Part shown: in pieces, positions 1 to 8,383 of the stretch
Position numbering within the stretch: position 1 is the first letter of the stretch
How the letters are laid out: each line of letters starts with the position of its first letter
From: Streptomyces sp. B21-083
Lineage (GTDB): Bacteria; Actinomycetota; Actinomycetes; Streptomycetales; Streptomycetaceae
Direction: 5' to 3'
Assembly (NCBI RefSeq): GCF_036898825.1
Contig: NZ_JARUND010000001.1
Location: 4,030,001 to 4,094,000, forward strand
DNA length: 64,000 nucleotides
The notes under the pieces: generated by a model
Told to the model about the DNA's origin: nothing
Seen by the model: only the letters and a program-made list of their open reading frames with translations
Databases searched by the model: none
Program-made: the position numbers and the translations under genes

Positions 1-1
1 G

Positions 2-220
2 ACCAAGAAGGGCCTGGTGGAGCGCCTCCCCGACCCCACCGACCGTCGAGGGGTGCTGGTCCGGCTCACTACGGAGGGGCAGGAAAGGGCGGATCAGGCT
101 CTCGCGGGCCTGCTGGACCAGGAGCGCGCGATCCTGGCGGAACTCTCGCGCGGACAGCGGGGCGAACTGGCCGGGCTGCTGCGCCAGTTGACGGCGCCGT
201 TCGACAACATCCCCGGCTGA
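2..220 (+). CDS. MarR-family transcriptional regulator, C-terminal part (5' end outside window)
   Basis: Only the last 72 codons are present; the reading frame is open from base 2. The visible part covers the wing of a winged helix (residues reading LVERLPDPTDRRGVLVRLT, the usual MarR wing with its D-x-R-D/R motif) followed by the long C-terminal dimerisation helix (EGQERADQALAGLLDQERAILAEL). MarR proteins bind palindromic operators as dimers and usually repress a neighbouring gene in response to a small ligand; target and ligand cannot be told here. The gene points toward the convergent LuxR gene, 68 bases away. Confidence 0.8.
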   Translation, partial: TKKGLVERLPDPTDRRGVLVRLTTEGQERADQALAGLLDQERAILAELSRGQRGELAGLLRQLTAPFDNIPG

Positions 221-288
221 CATCCGGATTCGGGCACGGGTCGGACCGGCCGGACCGGTCACGCACTGCTGCCGCTCTCTGCTGCCGG

Positions 289-1062
289 TCAGGCGCTGCT
301 GCTCTCCTCCACCGTGATCCGCCCGCCGTGGCCCAGGTCGACGGGTCCGACGCCGGCCCGCCGGGCCAGTGCGACGGCGGCGAGGGTGGAGTGGACGCCG
401 AGCTTGCCCAGCACGTTCTGCATGTGGGTGCGCACGGTGTGCGGGGAAAGGAACAGCCGTTCGGCGACGGCCTTGCGGCCCAGCCCGGCGACCATGCACC
501 GCAGCACCTCCCGCTCCCGGGGTGTCAACGACTCGACGAGCCGTTCACTCTCGGTGCGGTGCTTGCGGGCGGCGGTCAGCTCGCGCAGCACCCCGGTGAG
601 CAGGGCGGGCGGCAGATGCGTCTCGTCGCGCAGTACGCCCCGTATGACGGTCAGCAGCCGGGACAGCGAGCAGTCCTTGGCGACCCACCCGGAGGCACCC
701 GCCTGCAGAGCGAGCGCGGCCCTGCGGGGGTCGTCCTTCTCGGCGAGGACGACGGTCCGTACGTGCGGATGGCCCGAACGGACGCCCGCGACCAGCGAGA
801 TGCCGTCGACCAGGCCCTCCGCGTTGCCCTCCTGCACGGGCACCGCCGGACGCGCCCCGGGCACGTTGCCGCCCAGCTCGGAGTCGACGAGCAGGACGTC
901 GAACCGGCGGCCCTCTGCCACCGCGCGCTCCATACTGCGCAGCGCGGCGGGACCGCTGCCGGCGGCGGAGACGTCGACGTCGGGCTCCGCGGCCAACGCG
1001 GCGGCGAGCGACTCGGCGAAGATGCGATGGTCGTCGACGACCAGGACTCGGATGCGAACCAC
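289..1062 (-). CDS. LuxR/NarL-family response regulator
   Basis: A 257-residue two-component response regulator. The receiver domain keeps the acidic pair (VLVVDDH, D10/D11), a candidate phospho-acceptor D60 (DVLLVDSELGG) and the conserved Lys in WVAKD; after beta-strand 3 it carries an insertion of about 20 residues not usual in the family. The LuxR helix-turn-helix is at the C-terminus (LTPREREVL ... SPHTVRTHMQNVLGKLGV). I chose the GTG at 1062 because GGAAGGGGG lies just upstream and the receiver begins immediately (VVRIRVLVVDDH); an open frame continues 24 codons further upstream but has no family similarity. No histidine kinase gene is adjacent, so it is an orphan in this window. Confidence 0.85.
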   Translation of the reverse strand: MVRIRVLVVDDHRIFAESLAAALAAEPDVDVSAAGSGPAALRSMERAVAEGRRFDVLLVDSELGGNVPGARPAVPVQEGNAEGLVDGISLVAGVRSGHPHVRTVVLAEKDDPRRAALALQAGASGWVAKDCSLSRLLTVIRGVLRDETHLPPALLTGVLRELTAARKHRTESERLVESLTPREREVLRCMVAGLGRKAVAERLFLSPHTVRTHMQNVLGKLGVHSTLAAVALARRAGVGPVDLGHGGRITVEESSSA

Positions 1063-1261
1063 TGAAACCCCCTTCCCCGAGCTCCTCAAGAGCTGGGGAC
1101 ACCCAATCGTCGGGGGGACAACCCGTGCGGACACGACGCCCGGAGCAATCCCCGGCTGCTGTTGCCGGCCTGGAACGGGGCTGCCTCAGTCACCGGCGCA
1201 CGGCAGTCGCCGTGCGATGACTGCTACCCCCACTCCGGGCGTCGTACCCGGTTGCCTCGCC

Positions 1262-1302
1262 CCCTGATCAGCACCGGCCCCCACCGGTGCTGTTCATCAG
1301 GG
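1262..1302. promoter_or_regulatory. Compound inverted repeat in divergent promoter region
   Basis: CAGCACCGG (1269-1277) pairs perfectly with CCGGTGCTG (1284-1292), and the flanks CCCTGAT (1262-1268) and ATCAGGG (1296-1302) pair again with a three-base bulge. It lies between two genes transcribed away from each other, so it is not an ordinary terminator for either; an operator or a 5'-UTR hairpin of the acetyltransferase transcript are the alternatives. Confidence 0.5.
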
Positions 1303-1359
1303 TACGGCTGGGAGGCAGGAGCGGAAGGCAATTCGCAGAACTGATTGGCCAGCGCGTTT

Positions 1360-1824
1360 ATGGTGTGCCGCATGTTTCGTATTGAGACAGAAGTCGACAA
1401 GGAATGGCTCTCCGTTCTCCGGTCGCGGTTGCGCGAGGCGAACACGGCGGCCTCACCTGTCCTGCGCGCCCTGCGTGGCACCCCCGCCGAGCGCGAACTC
1501 CCGCTCCACGTATGGGCGTTGGACGAAGAGGGAAACCTGGCCGGCGGCCTGGTCGGCCACACCTGGACCACCTGGCTGCACGTGACGTACCTCTGGGTCG
1601 ACACCCCGCACCGGGGCAGAGGCCTGGGCTCCCACCTCCTCGCGAAAGCGGAGCACACGGCACGGGAGGAGCGCGCGTGCGCGAACGTACGCCTGGAGAC
1701 GTGGGACTTCCAGGCGCCGGACTTCTACCGCAGGCAGGGGTACGAGGTGGTGTGCGTGATCCCGGACTATCCGCCGGGGGTGACGGAGTACACGCTGACG
1801 AAGCGGCTGGTGCCGGGGTCCTGA
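1360..1824 (+). CDS. GNAT-family N-acetyltransferase
   Basis: A 154-residue protein with the single-domain GNAT fold. The acetyl-CoA pyrophosphate loop is visible as HRGRGLGSHLLAKAE (R/Q-x-x-G-x-G/A), preceded by the beta-4 strand YLWVDTP and followed by the late motif FYRRQGYEVVCVIPDYPPG typical of small-molecule acetyltransferases of this type. Two in-frame ATGs (1360 and 1372) and a TTG (1345) are possible starts; none has a convincing Shine-Dalgarno at normal distance, so the start is uncertain. Substrate not predictable. Confidence 0.75.
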   Translation: MVCRMFRIETEVDKEWLSVLRSRLREANTAASPVLRALRGTPAERELPLHVWALDEEGNLAGGLVGHTWTTWLHVTYLWVDTPHRGRGLGSHLLAKAEHTAREERACANVRLETWDFQAPDFYRRQGYEVVCVIPDYPPGVTEYTLTKRLVPGS

Positions 1825-1833
1825 GGGCGGGGG

Positions 1834-2132
1834 CTCAGAGCGCGGTGAGCTTCAGGTGGTCGTGGTGGATGCCGGTGATGGCGGACGCGCGGACGACGGA
1901 GCGGCTGGCCAGGCTGGAAAGCACCGGAACCCGACCTCAGGAGGTACCCGTGTCGGAGTACGAGAAGGCCATGCGGCCCGAGGACATCAGCCGCCTGTCC
2001 GTCGGGGGAGGCATGCACCTGGTGCCGCAGAGCGTCGCGCATCCGATCGATCTCCGCGAGCACCCGGTGGTCGTCGAGGGTGAGGGCAGGGGTGGGGAAG
2101 AGCACCTCTCGACGATACGAGGACGCGGTCAT
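1834..2132. pseudogene. Scar with remnants of at least three genes
   Basis: This stretch between the acetyltransferase and galK holds no intact gene. Three pieces look like former coding sequence. (a) Minus strand near 1840-1905: an open tail ending VVRASAITGIHHDHLKLTAL then stop. (b) Plus strand 1951-2010: a strong AGGAGG followed by GTG and the peptide MSEYEKAMRPEDISRL, which resembles the start of SnoaL/NTF2-like proteins but is cut after about 18 residues. (c) Minus strand 2000-2132: REVLFPTPALTLDDHRVLAEIDRMRDALR, similar to the N-terminus of Streptomyces Fic-family proteins. The fragments abut and point in different directions, as left by successive deletions. Family assignments are from memory and tentative. 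Confidence 0.4.
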
Positions 2133-2191
2133 TGCGTCGCGCTCGTTGAGACCCCAGGCCCCTCCTCACCCAACCCGTTGAGACCCCGTCC

Positions 2192-3382
2192 TCAGCGAAT
2201 CCGCCGCGCCCCCGCCGAAGGCACCGCCGCGAACACCCGGGGGGCCGTGTACCCGGCGGCGCTGAACGCCTCCTCGACCGCCTTGGCGACGCGGTCCGCG
2301 TCCTCCGCCTCGACCAGGACGATCGCCGAGCCGCCGAAGCCGCCGCCCGTCATGCGGGCGCCCAGGGCGCCGGTCTCGACCGCGGATTCGACCACCAGGT
2401 CGAGTTCGGGGCAGGACACCTGGAAGTCGTCGCGGAGGGAGGCGTGGCCCTCGGTGAGGATCGGGCCGATGGCGCGGGTGTCGCCGCCCGACTTCAGCAA
2501 CTCCACAACCCGTTCGACCCGGTGGTCCTCCGTCACCACGTGGCGTACCAGGCGGTGTACCTCTTCGTCGGCGCCCGCGTCGGTCAGCCGGACCAGCGCC
2601 GCGTCCAGGTCGCCGTACGGGACATCCCGCAGCGCGTCCACGTCGAGGAGTTCCGCGCCCCGTTCGCAGCCCGCCCGGCGCTTGCCGTACTCGCCCTCGC
2701 TGTGGGAGTGCTTGACCTGGGTGTCCACGACCAGCAGGCGCATGCCCTCGGCCGCGAGGTCGAAGGGGATCTGGTCCTGGGAGAGGTCCCGGGTGTCCAG
2801 GAAGAGGGCGTGCCCGTCGGTGCAGCACGCTGAGGCCGTCTGGTCCATGATGCCGGTCGGAGCGCCCACGTACACGTTCTCCGCGCGCTGGCACAGCCGG
2901 GCCAACTGCCAGCGTTCCAGGCCCAGTTCGTAGAGGTCGTTGAGCGCCAGGGCGACCACCACCTCCAGCGCCGCCGACGACGACAGGCCCGCGCCCGTCG
3001 GTACCGTCGACGTGAGGTGGATGTCCGCGCCGGACGAGACCGACTCGTGGCCGGCGTCCAGCAGCGCCCAGATCACGCCCGCCGGATACGCCGTCCAGTT
3101 CTTGTCGGACTCGGGGAGCAGGGCGTCGGCCCGCAGCTCTACGACCCCGCCCTCGATGTCCGACGAGTGCAGGCGCACGACGCCGTCCGTGCGGCGGGAG
3201 ACCGCTGCCAGCGCCGTGTGCGGGAGGGCGAAGGGCATGACGAAGCCGTCGTTGTAGTCGGTGTGCTCGCCGATCAGGTTGACCCGGCCCGGCGCCGCCC
3301 ACACTCCCTCCGGTGCCGATCCGTACAGCCCCTCGAAATCCTCGGCAACCTCGGCAGCCTCGGCGACATCCGCAGTCGTCAT
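2192..3382 (-). CDS. galK: Galactokinase
   Basis: A 396-residue GHMP kinase that phosphorylates galactose to galactose-1-phosphate, first step of the Leloir pathway. The galactokinase signature GRVNLIGEHTDYNDG is at residues 32-46, the ATP-binding GHMP motif PTGAGLSSSAALE at 128-140, and the third motif (MTGGGFGGSAI) near the C-terminus. It is the last gene of a galT-galE-galK operon, 47 bases after galE. Length and motif set are normal for the family. Confidence 0.97.
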   Translation of the reverse strand: MTTADVAEAAEVAEDFEGLYGSAPEGVWAAPGRVNLIGEHTDYNDGFVMPFALPHTALAAVSRRTDGVVRLHSSDIEGGVVELRADALLPESDKNWTAYPAGVIWALLDAGHESVSSGADIHLTSTVPTGAGLSSSAALEVVVALALNDLYELGLERWQLARLCQRAENVYVGAPTGIMDQTASACCTDGHALFLDTRDLSQDQIPFDLAAEGMRLLVVDTQVKHSHSEGEYGKRRAGCERGAELLDVDALRDVPYGDLDAALVRLTDAGADEEVHRLVRHVVTEDHRVERVVELLKSGGDTRAIGPILTEGHASLRDDFQVSCPELDLVVESAVETGALGARMTGGGFGGSAIVLVEAEDADRVAKAVEEAFSAAGYTAPRVFAAVPSAGARRIR

Positions 3383-3429
3383 GCCCTCTACCTCTTACCT
3401 CTCGTATGTTCCAGTACCGCTGGTTGCCG

Positions 3430-4395
3430 CTAGTTGCCGCTGGTCCGCTGCGCGAACTCCCACGCGTCCGCGACGATTCCCGACAGGTCGGACCGGGTCG
3501 GGTTCCAGCCGAGGCGGGTCCGGGCCCGGTCGGCGGAGGCGACCAGGACCGCCGGGTCGCCGCCCCTGCGCGGGGCGATGACCTCCGGGATCGGGTGCCC
3601 GGTGACCTGGCGTACCGTCTCGACGACCTCGCGGACCGAGAAACCCTCGCCGTTGCCGAGGTTGCAGATCAGGTGTTCGCCCGCTGTCGCGGCCGTCAGG
3701 GCCAGCAGGTGGGCGTCCGCCAGGTCGGCGACGTGGATGTAGTCCCGTACGCAGGTGCCGTCCGGGGTCGGGTAGTCCTCGCCGTAGACCGAGATCGCGT
3801 CCCGCTTGCCCTGGGCGACCTGGAGGACGAGGGGGATCAGGTGGGACTCGGGGTCGTGGCGCTCGCCCTGGGTGGCGTACGCGCCGGCGACGTTGAAGTA
3901 GCGCAGCGACACCGCGGCCAGGCCGTGGGCCGTCGCCTCGCTGGTGATCATGTGGTCGACGGCCAGCTTGGTGGCCCCGTAGGGGTTCGTCGGGGAGGTC
4001 GGGGCCGTCTCGACGATCGGGGTCGTCTCCGGCTCGCCGTACGTCGCGGCGGTCGAGGAGAAGACCAGCTTGCGTACGCCGGCCTCGCGCATCGCCGTGA
4101 GCAGCGCCATCGAGCCGCCGACGTTGTTGTCCCAGTACTTCTCGGGCTTGACGACCGACTCGCCGACCTGGGAGGAGGCCGCGAAGTGGAGCACCCCGTC
4201 GAAGGAGGCGTCCAGCCACTTGGCGGCGTCCTTGATGTCGCCCTCCACGAACGTGGCACCTGCCGGGACGCCCTCCCGGAAGCCCGTCGAGAGGTTGTCG
4301 AGGACGACGACCTCGTGGCCGGCCTGCAGAAGGTGCTGGGCGACCACCCCACCGACATAGCCCGCACCACCGGTGACCAGGTACTTACCGCTCAT
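3430..4395 (-). CDS. galE: UDP-glucose 4-epimerase
   Basis: A 321-residue extended short-chain dehydrogenase that interconverts UDP-galactose and UDP-glucose. The NAD-binding glycine motif TGGAGYVGG is at residues 8-16, the catalytic Tyr-x-x-x-Lys is Y139/K143 in NPYGATKLA, and the Ser/Thr of the triad is in [10 protein letters not shown]. The true start is the ATG at 4395, which overlaps the galT stop by four bases (ATGA), implying translational coupling; the same frame stays open far upstream antisense-like inside galT, but that is only high-GC read-through. Confidence 0.97.
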   Translation of the reverse strand: MSGKYLVTGGAGYVGGVVAQHLLQAGHEVVVLDNLSTGFREGVPAGATFVEGDIKDAAKWLDASFDGVLHFAASSQVGESVVKPEKYWDNNVGGSMALLTAMREAGVRKLVFSSTAATYGEPETTPIVETAPTSPTNPYGATKLAVDHMITSEATAHGLAAVSLRYFNVAGAYATQGERHDPESHLIPLVLQVAQGKRDAISVYGEDYPTPDGTCVRDYIHVADLADAHLLALTAATAGEHLICNLGNGEGFSVREVVETVRQVTGHPIPEVIAPRRGGDPAVLVASADRARTRLGWNPTRSDLSGIVADAWEFAQRTSGN

Positions 4396-5453
4396 GAACT
4401 CGCTACCTCTCGCAGTCGCTGGGCCGCGGATTCCGGCTGGATGTCGTTGATGAACACGCTCATCCCCGACTCGGAGCCCGCGAGGAACTTCAGCTTGCCG
4501 GAAGTGCGGCGAATGGTGAAAAGCTCGAGGTGGAGGCCGAAGTCGTCGCGGTTGACGCCCTCGAACTCCTCCAGTGTGCCGAACGGCGCCTGGTGCCAGG
4601 CCGCGATGTACGGCGTCGGCGGCTCGCCCTCGCCGAAGATCCGGTCGAAGCGCCTCAAGAGTTCCAGGTAGACCTTGGGGAACTCTGTGCGGGCGTCCTC
4701 GTCGAGCGCCAGCAGGTCCGGCACCCGGCGACGCGGGTACAGGTGCACCTCGTAGGGCCAGTGGGCGGCGTACGGCACGAAGGCCACCCAGTGGTCGGTG
4801 GCCAGGACGAGGCGCTCGCCCGCGAGTTCCGTCTCCAGGATCGAGTCGAAGAGGTTCTCGCCGCCCGTCGCCTCCTTGTGCGCGGCCACCGAGCGGAGCA
4901 TCAGGGCCGTACGGGGGGTGGTGAAGGGGTACGCGTAGATCTGGCCGTGCGGATGGCCGAGGGTGACGCCGATCTCGGCGCCGCGGTTCTCGAAGCAGAA
5001 CACCTGCTCGACGGCGGGAAGGTGCGAAAGCTCGGACGTCCGGTCGGTCCACGCGTCCAGGACCAGCCGCGTCTGCTCCTCGGTGAGCTCGGCGAAGGTC
5101 GAGTTGTGGTCGGAGGTGAAGCAGACCACCTCGCAGCGCCCGGAGTCGCCGGCCAGGGAGGGGAAGCGGTTCTCGAAGACGACCACGTCGTACGACGAGT
5201 CCGGGATCTCGCTCAGCCGGTCGCCCTCGGTCGGGCAGAGGGGGCACTCGTCGGCCGGGGGGTGGTAGATGCGGCCCTGGCGGTGCGAGGCGATCGCCAC
5301 GTCATCGCCGAGCAGCGGGTCCCGGCGCACCTGCGACGTGGTGACCGTGCGCTCCAGAGGGCGCCGGTCCACCGCGTCACGCACCGTGTCGTCGCGCAGG
5401 TCGTAGTAGATGAGCTCACGACCGTCGGCGAGCCTCGTCGAGGTCTTCTTCAC
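4392..5453 (-). CDS. galT: Galactose-1-phosphate uridylyltransferase
   Basis: A 353-residue HIT-superfamily enzyme that exchanges UMP between UDP-glucose and galactose-1-phosphate. The active-site motif HPHGQ is at residues 167-171; the zinc-binding pair CPLC is at 70-73. The GTG at 5453 is taken as the start because GGAGAG precedes it at good spacing and the product then begins [13 protein letters not shown] as in other actinobacterial GalT proteins. First gene of the galTEK operon, so the operon promoter should lie upstream of 5453. Confidence 0.96.
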   Translation of the reverse strand: MKKTSTRLADGRELIYYDLRDDTVRDAVDRRPLERTVTTSQVRRDPLLGDDVAIASHRQGRIYHPPADECPLCPTEGDRLSEIPDSSYDVVVFENRFPSLAGDSGRCEVVCFTSDHNSTFAELTEEQTRLVLDAWTDRTSELSHLPAVEQVFCFENRGAEIGVTLGHPHGQIYAYPFTTPRTALMLRSVAAHKEATGGENLFDSILETELAGERLVLATDHWVAFVPYAAHWPYEVHLYPRRRVPDLLALDEDARTEFPKVYLELLRRFDRIFGEGEPPTPYIAAWHQAPFGTLEEFEGVNRDDFGLHLELFTIRRTSGKLKFLAGSESGMSVFINDIQPESAAQRLREVASS

Positions 5454-5469
5454 GCCGGACTCTCCATCC

Positions 5470-5512
5470 GTACAAAGCCGGCCACAACCAGCCAGTACAA
5501 GCCAAGACAAGC
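5470..5512 (-). promoter_or_regulatory. Candidate gal operon promoter region with direct repeats
   Basis: Immediately upstream of galT the DNA becomes unusually A/T-rich for this genome. On the plus strand three related direct repeats are seen: GTACAAAGC (5470), GTACAAGC (5495) and GACAAGC (5506). The Streptomyces gal operon is known to have a galactose-inducible promoter in front of galT controlled through short direct repeats; assigning that role to these repeats is inference. Confidence 0.4.
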
Positions 5513-5585
5513 TTCAAACAGAACCGAACACATCAAATCATAAATCCACAACCACCGGTATCCCCAGGCGAGCCGTGAAACGTCA

Positions 5586-5619
5586 GCGGAGCCGGAGTTC
5601 ACGGGAACTCCGGCTCCGC
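5586..5619 (-). terminator. Strong hairpin terminator
   Basis: GCGGAGCCGGAGTTC (5586-5600) and its exact complement (5605-5619) form a 15-bp perfect stem with a four-base loop. On the minus strand it follows the LuxR-type gene ending at 5680 and separates it from galT, so it most likely terminates that gene. Confidence 0.75.
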
Positions 5620-5679
5620 GGTCGGGGCAGCTGAGGTGACGGACGAGGCGACAACTGAGGTGACAGGTGAAGTCCCTCG

Positions 5680-6396
5680 TCAGAACTCCGGTTCCGGAGG
5701 TGAGTGTGGCTGATGCGTCTGGTGCGACGGGAGCGGGCCCGCCCGGTCCAGCAGCCCCGTCCGGGCCGCCAGCGCCGCCGCCTCCAGCCTCGAACCGACC
5801 CCCAGCTTCATCAGCACCCGCTGCACATGCGTACGTGCGGTACTGGGCGCGATCCCCATGCCGGCCGCGATCAGCCGGGTGTCCTCGCCGTCGGCGACCC
5901 TGACCAGGACCTCGACCTCCCTCGGCGTGAGCAGCTGCAGCAGGCGCTGGCCCTCGTCGTCCGGCTGGGCGGCGGGGTTGAGGAGTTCGCTGAACGCGCC
6001 CTGCAGCAGCTGCGGAGAGACCGCCACCTCGCCCGCTCTGGCCTTCATGATGGCGCGCTCGACGCCTTCTATGCGCTCGTCGTGACGTACGTATCCGGAA
6101 GCGCCCGCGGCGAAGGCGGCGGCGATGCCGCGCGGGTTGGGCACCGGGCCCAGCACCAGGACCGCCACCTGCGGACGCTCTCTTTTGATCCGTACCACCG
6201 GGTCGAACATGCCCGGCTCGGCCGGTGTCGCCGTGCCCAGCAGGCACACCTCCGGCGCGCGTGTGATCACCAGTTCCGCCGCGCCCGCGGCGGGCGCCGC
6301 CGCGGCGAGCACCCGGTGCCCGCGCAGCTTCAACGCCGAGGCAAGAGCCTCGGCGAGCAGTCGGTGGTCGTCGACCACCATCAGCCGCACTCCCAT
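5680..6396 (-). CDS. LuxR-type regulator with atypical (phospho-Asp-less) receiver
   Basis: A 238-residue protein with a receiver-like N-terminus and a LuxR helix-turn-helix (LLQLLTPREVEVLVRVAD ... APSTARTHVQRVLMKLGV). The acidic pair of the receiver is kept (MVVDDH, D9/D10), but the position of the phosphorylated Asp reads VCLLGTATPAEP, with Gly near residue 54, and the conserved Lys is replaced (GYVRHDER). It therefore should not be phosphorylated in the usual way. I prefer ATG 6396 (MGVRLMVVDDH, purine-rich GGGGGG upstream); an in-frame ATG at 6444 is the alternative. It stands alone, with hairpin terminators on both sides. Confidence 0.8.
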   Translation of the reverse strand: MGVRLMVVDDHRLLAEALASALKLRGHRVLAAAAPAAGAAELVITRAPEVCLLGTATPAEPGMFDPVVRIKRERPQVAVLVLGPVPNPRGIAAAFAAGASGYVRHDERIEGVERAIMKARAGEVAVSPQLLQGAFSELLNPAAQPDDEGQRLLQLLTPREVEVLVRVADGEDTRLIAAGMGIAPSTARTHVQRVLMKLGVGSRLEAAALAARTGLLDRAGPLPSHQTHQPHSPPEPEF

Positions 6397-6704
6397 CGAG
6401 CCACCCCCCAGTCCCCCCAACGGTTGTCCCTTCTGGATGCCCATTGGTCCCCACGGACGGGAGCCCCCCGGCTCCCCCCGCTTCTCATGCCCCCGGAAGC
6501 TACACGCTTGTTCGACGTTGCGCTTCCCCTACTGGAGAGAAGTGCCCCGGATCGCCGAAAATCCTCTCATTCGAGGGTGATGAGTAGTACGTGCACGGCC
6601 CCGCCCCTGATCAGGGACGGGGCCGTCAACGGCAGCGGTCGGCGATCAGCCGATCGTGTTCGATGCGATCAAGTTCGGTTCACGCGTGGCCAGTTCGTAC
6701 GTGA
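6397..6704. other. Intergenic region with terminator and LuxR promoter
   Basis: About 300 bases without a gene. The right-hand part holds the terminator of the PQQ-repeat gene (6595-6626); the left-hand part should carry the promoter of the LuxR-type gene. No further coding sequence or structured RNA is recognisable. Confidence 0.5.
6595..6626 (-). terminator. Hairpin terminator
   Basis: ACGGCCCCGCCCCTGA (6595-6610) faces TCAGGGACGGGGCCGT (6611-6626), a 16-bp stem with one mismatch and a TGATCA centre. It follows the gene ending at 6705 on the minus strand. Confidence 0.7.
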
Positions 6705-8318
6705 TCAGTTCGTGCCGTACGCGATCGCCAGGTACCTCTTCTCCCCCGTGGTGGAGGGCTTGCGGGCGAAGACCTGGGACATGTAGAGGCGGCCGTCGGC
6801 GTAGATGAGTTCGGCGTACTCGGGCTGCATGCTGGACTCGACCTCGCGGATCGCCTTCGTCGCCGGGTTCTCCATCAGCTTCGTCTGCGCGAAGGAACCG
6901 CCGTCGATGCTGACGACCTGGCCGCCCTTGTCGTAGGGCGGGCGCTTGTACGCGATCACGTTGTCGCCGTCCATGGTCAGCGGGGAGATCGTGTAGCCGT
7001 CGCCCGCGTCCGCGCGCTGGCCGTCCTGCTTGCCGGTGGCGAGGTCGAAGGCGACGATCTCGTTGGTCTTGCTGTACTCGCCGTTGCCGTCGTGGTCCTC
7101 GGTCGGGAGGTACAGCTTGTCGTTGCCGACGGCCAGCTTGGTGCAGTACTCGATCCTGGTGACGCCCTCGCACTCGGCGGCGTACCTGTCGCCGGGCGCC
7201 GAGATCTTCGTACGGAGCCGGCCGGTCGTGTTGTCGATGGAGAAGAAGTCCGAGATGCCGCTGCCGTCGCCCGCGGAGCGGTTGATGTCGGCGGCCACGA
7301 CGAGCGGGTTCGTCGACACGACGCTGGCGTCCTCGATGCCCTTGGCCATCGCGTACTCGGAGAGCACCTTGCCGGAGACCGGGTCGATGGTCTGGATGTT
7401 CAACTGCCGGGCGCCGTAGGAACCGCACTTGCGTACGGCGACCAGCTTCTCGCCGCCGCCGTAGCCCGCGTCGTAGCAGGTGTCGGTCGGCTTCGGGGCC
7501 CAGAGGGCCTTGCCGGTGATGTCGAAGGCGGCGCCGCCGCTGGTGCCGCCCACGGCGACCGTGTTCGCGCTGACCGTCACGTTGTCGAGGTTGATGACCT
7601 GGTCGCCGGTCTTGACCGTCCGCGTCCACAGCTGCTTGCCGGCGTCGAGGTCGATCGCCGCGACCTGGCTGCAGCCGTGCGACGGCTTGTCCTTGGTCGG
7701 CATGGCGGGCTCGTACACGATCGCCGTCCGATGGTCGGCGGTGATGTGGCGGCTCGCCTCGCACACCGGACCGGGCAGCGGGACCGTCCAGAGCTTGGTG
7801 CCCTTCACTGGGTCGTATCCGACGATCTCGGCGCGACCGGTCTTGGCGTACACCGTGTCGGTGAGCCAGGACCCGACGACGGTGGTGCTGCCCTCGTCGG
7901 CGCTGACGGCGGGCTCGGGGACCTGGAAGAGGACCTTGGAGGCGGTGTTCGCGGGCGCCTTGTCCGTGCCGTCGCCGCCGTCGCCACTGTCGGTCCCGCC
8001 TGTGCCGCCGGTCGTGCCGGAGGCGTTGTTCTTGCCGTCGCTCCGGCCGCCCTCGGAGGAGGAGTACCAGACACCGCCGCCGATGATCAGCGCGATCGCG
8101 GCGACGGCCGAGACGATGATGACCGCCTGCGCGTTCGACTTCCGTGCCGGAGAAGGGGGTTGAGGCGGATAGACGGGCTGCGGGTGCTGCGGGTAGCCGT
8201 GTCCGTACGGCGGCTGGGGCTGCGGCTGCTGGGTGTACGGGTTCGGCCCCTGGGGATAGCCGTAGCCGGGGGGCGGCGGAGGCTGGTTGGGCGGGGGCGG
8301 GGGCGGCGGCTGGGTCAT
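6705..8318 (-). CDS. PQQ-like beta-propeller membrane protein
   Basis: A 537-residue protein. Residues 1-58 are an extremely Pro/Gln/Tyr-rich cytoplasmic tail (MTQPPPPPPPNQPPPPPGYG), followed by one transmembrane helix (AVIIVSAVAAIALIIGGGVWY), a Gly/Ser/Asp linker and an extracytoplasmic domain of repeated strands of the PQQ/outer-membrane-BamB type (VVGYDPVKGTKLWTVPL, AIDLDAGKQLWTRTV, AFDLATGKQDGQ). Such propellers bind partners rather than PQQ in most actinobacterial cases; function unknown. Start at ATG 8318. It lies 65 bases after a paralogue in the same direction and the two probably share a transcript. Confidence 0.8.
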   Translation of the reverse strand: MTQPPPPPPPNQPPPPPGYGYPQGPNPYTQQPQPQPPYGHGYPQHPQPVYPPQPPSPARKSNAQAVIIVSAVAAIALIIGGGVWYSSSEGGRSDGKNNASGTTGGTGGTDSGDGGDGTDKAPANTASKVLFQVPEPAVSADEGSTTVVGSWLTDTVYAKTGRAEIVGYDPVKGTKLWTVPLPGPVCEASRHITADHRTAIVYEPAMPTKDKPSHGCSQVAAIDLDAGKQLWTRTVKTGDQVINLDNVTVSANTVAVGGTSGGAAFDITGKALWAPKPTDTCYDAGYGGGEKLVAVRKCGSYGARQLNIQTIDPVSGKVLSEYAMAKGIEDASVVSTNPLVVAADINRSAGDGSGISDFFSIDNTTGRLRTKISAPGDRYAAECEGVTRIEYCTKLAVGNDKLYLPTEDHDGNGEYSKTNEIVAFDLATGKQDGQRADAGDGYTISPLTMDGDNVIAYKRPPYDKGGQVVSIDGGSFAQTKLMENPATKAIREVESSMQPEYAELIYADGRLYMSQVFARKPSTTGEKRYLAIAYGTN

Positions 8319-8383
8319 GACGTGGGTACCTCGGGAGCGGAGAGAGGAGGAAGGAGACAAGGGAAAGGAGGGGAGAGCGGGGC

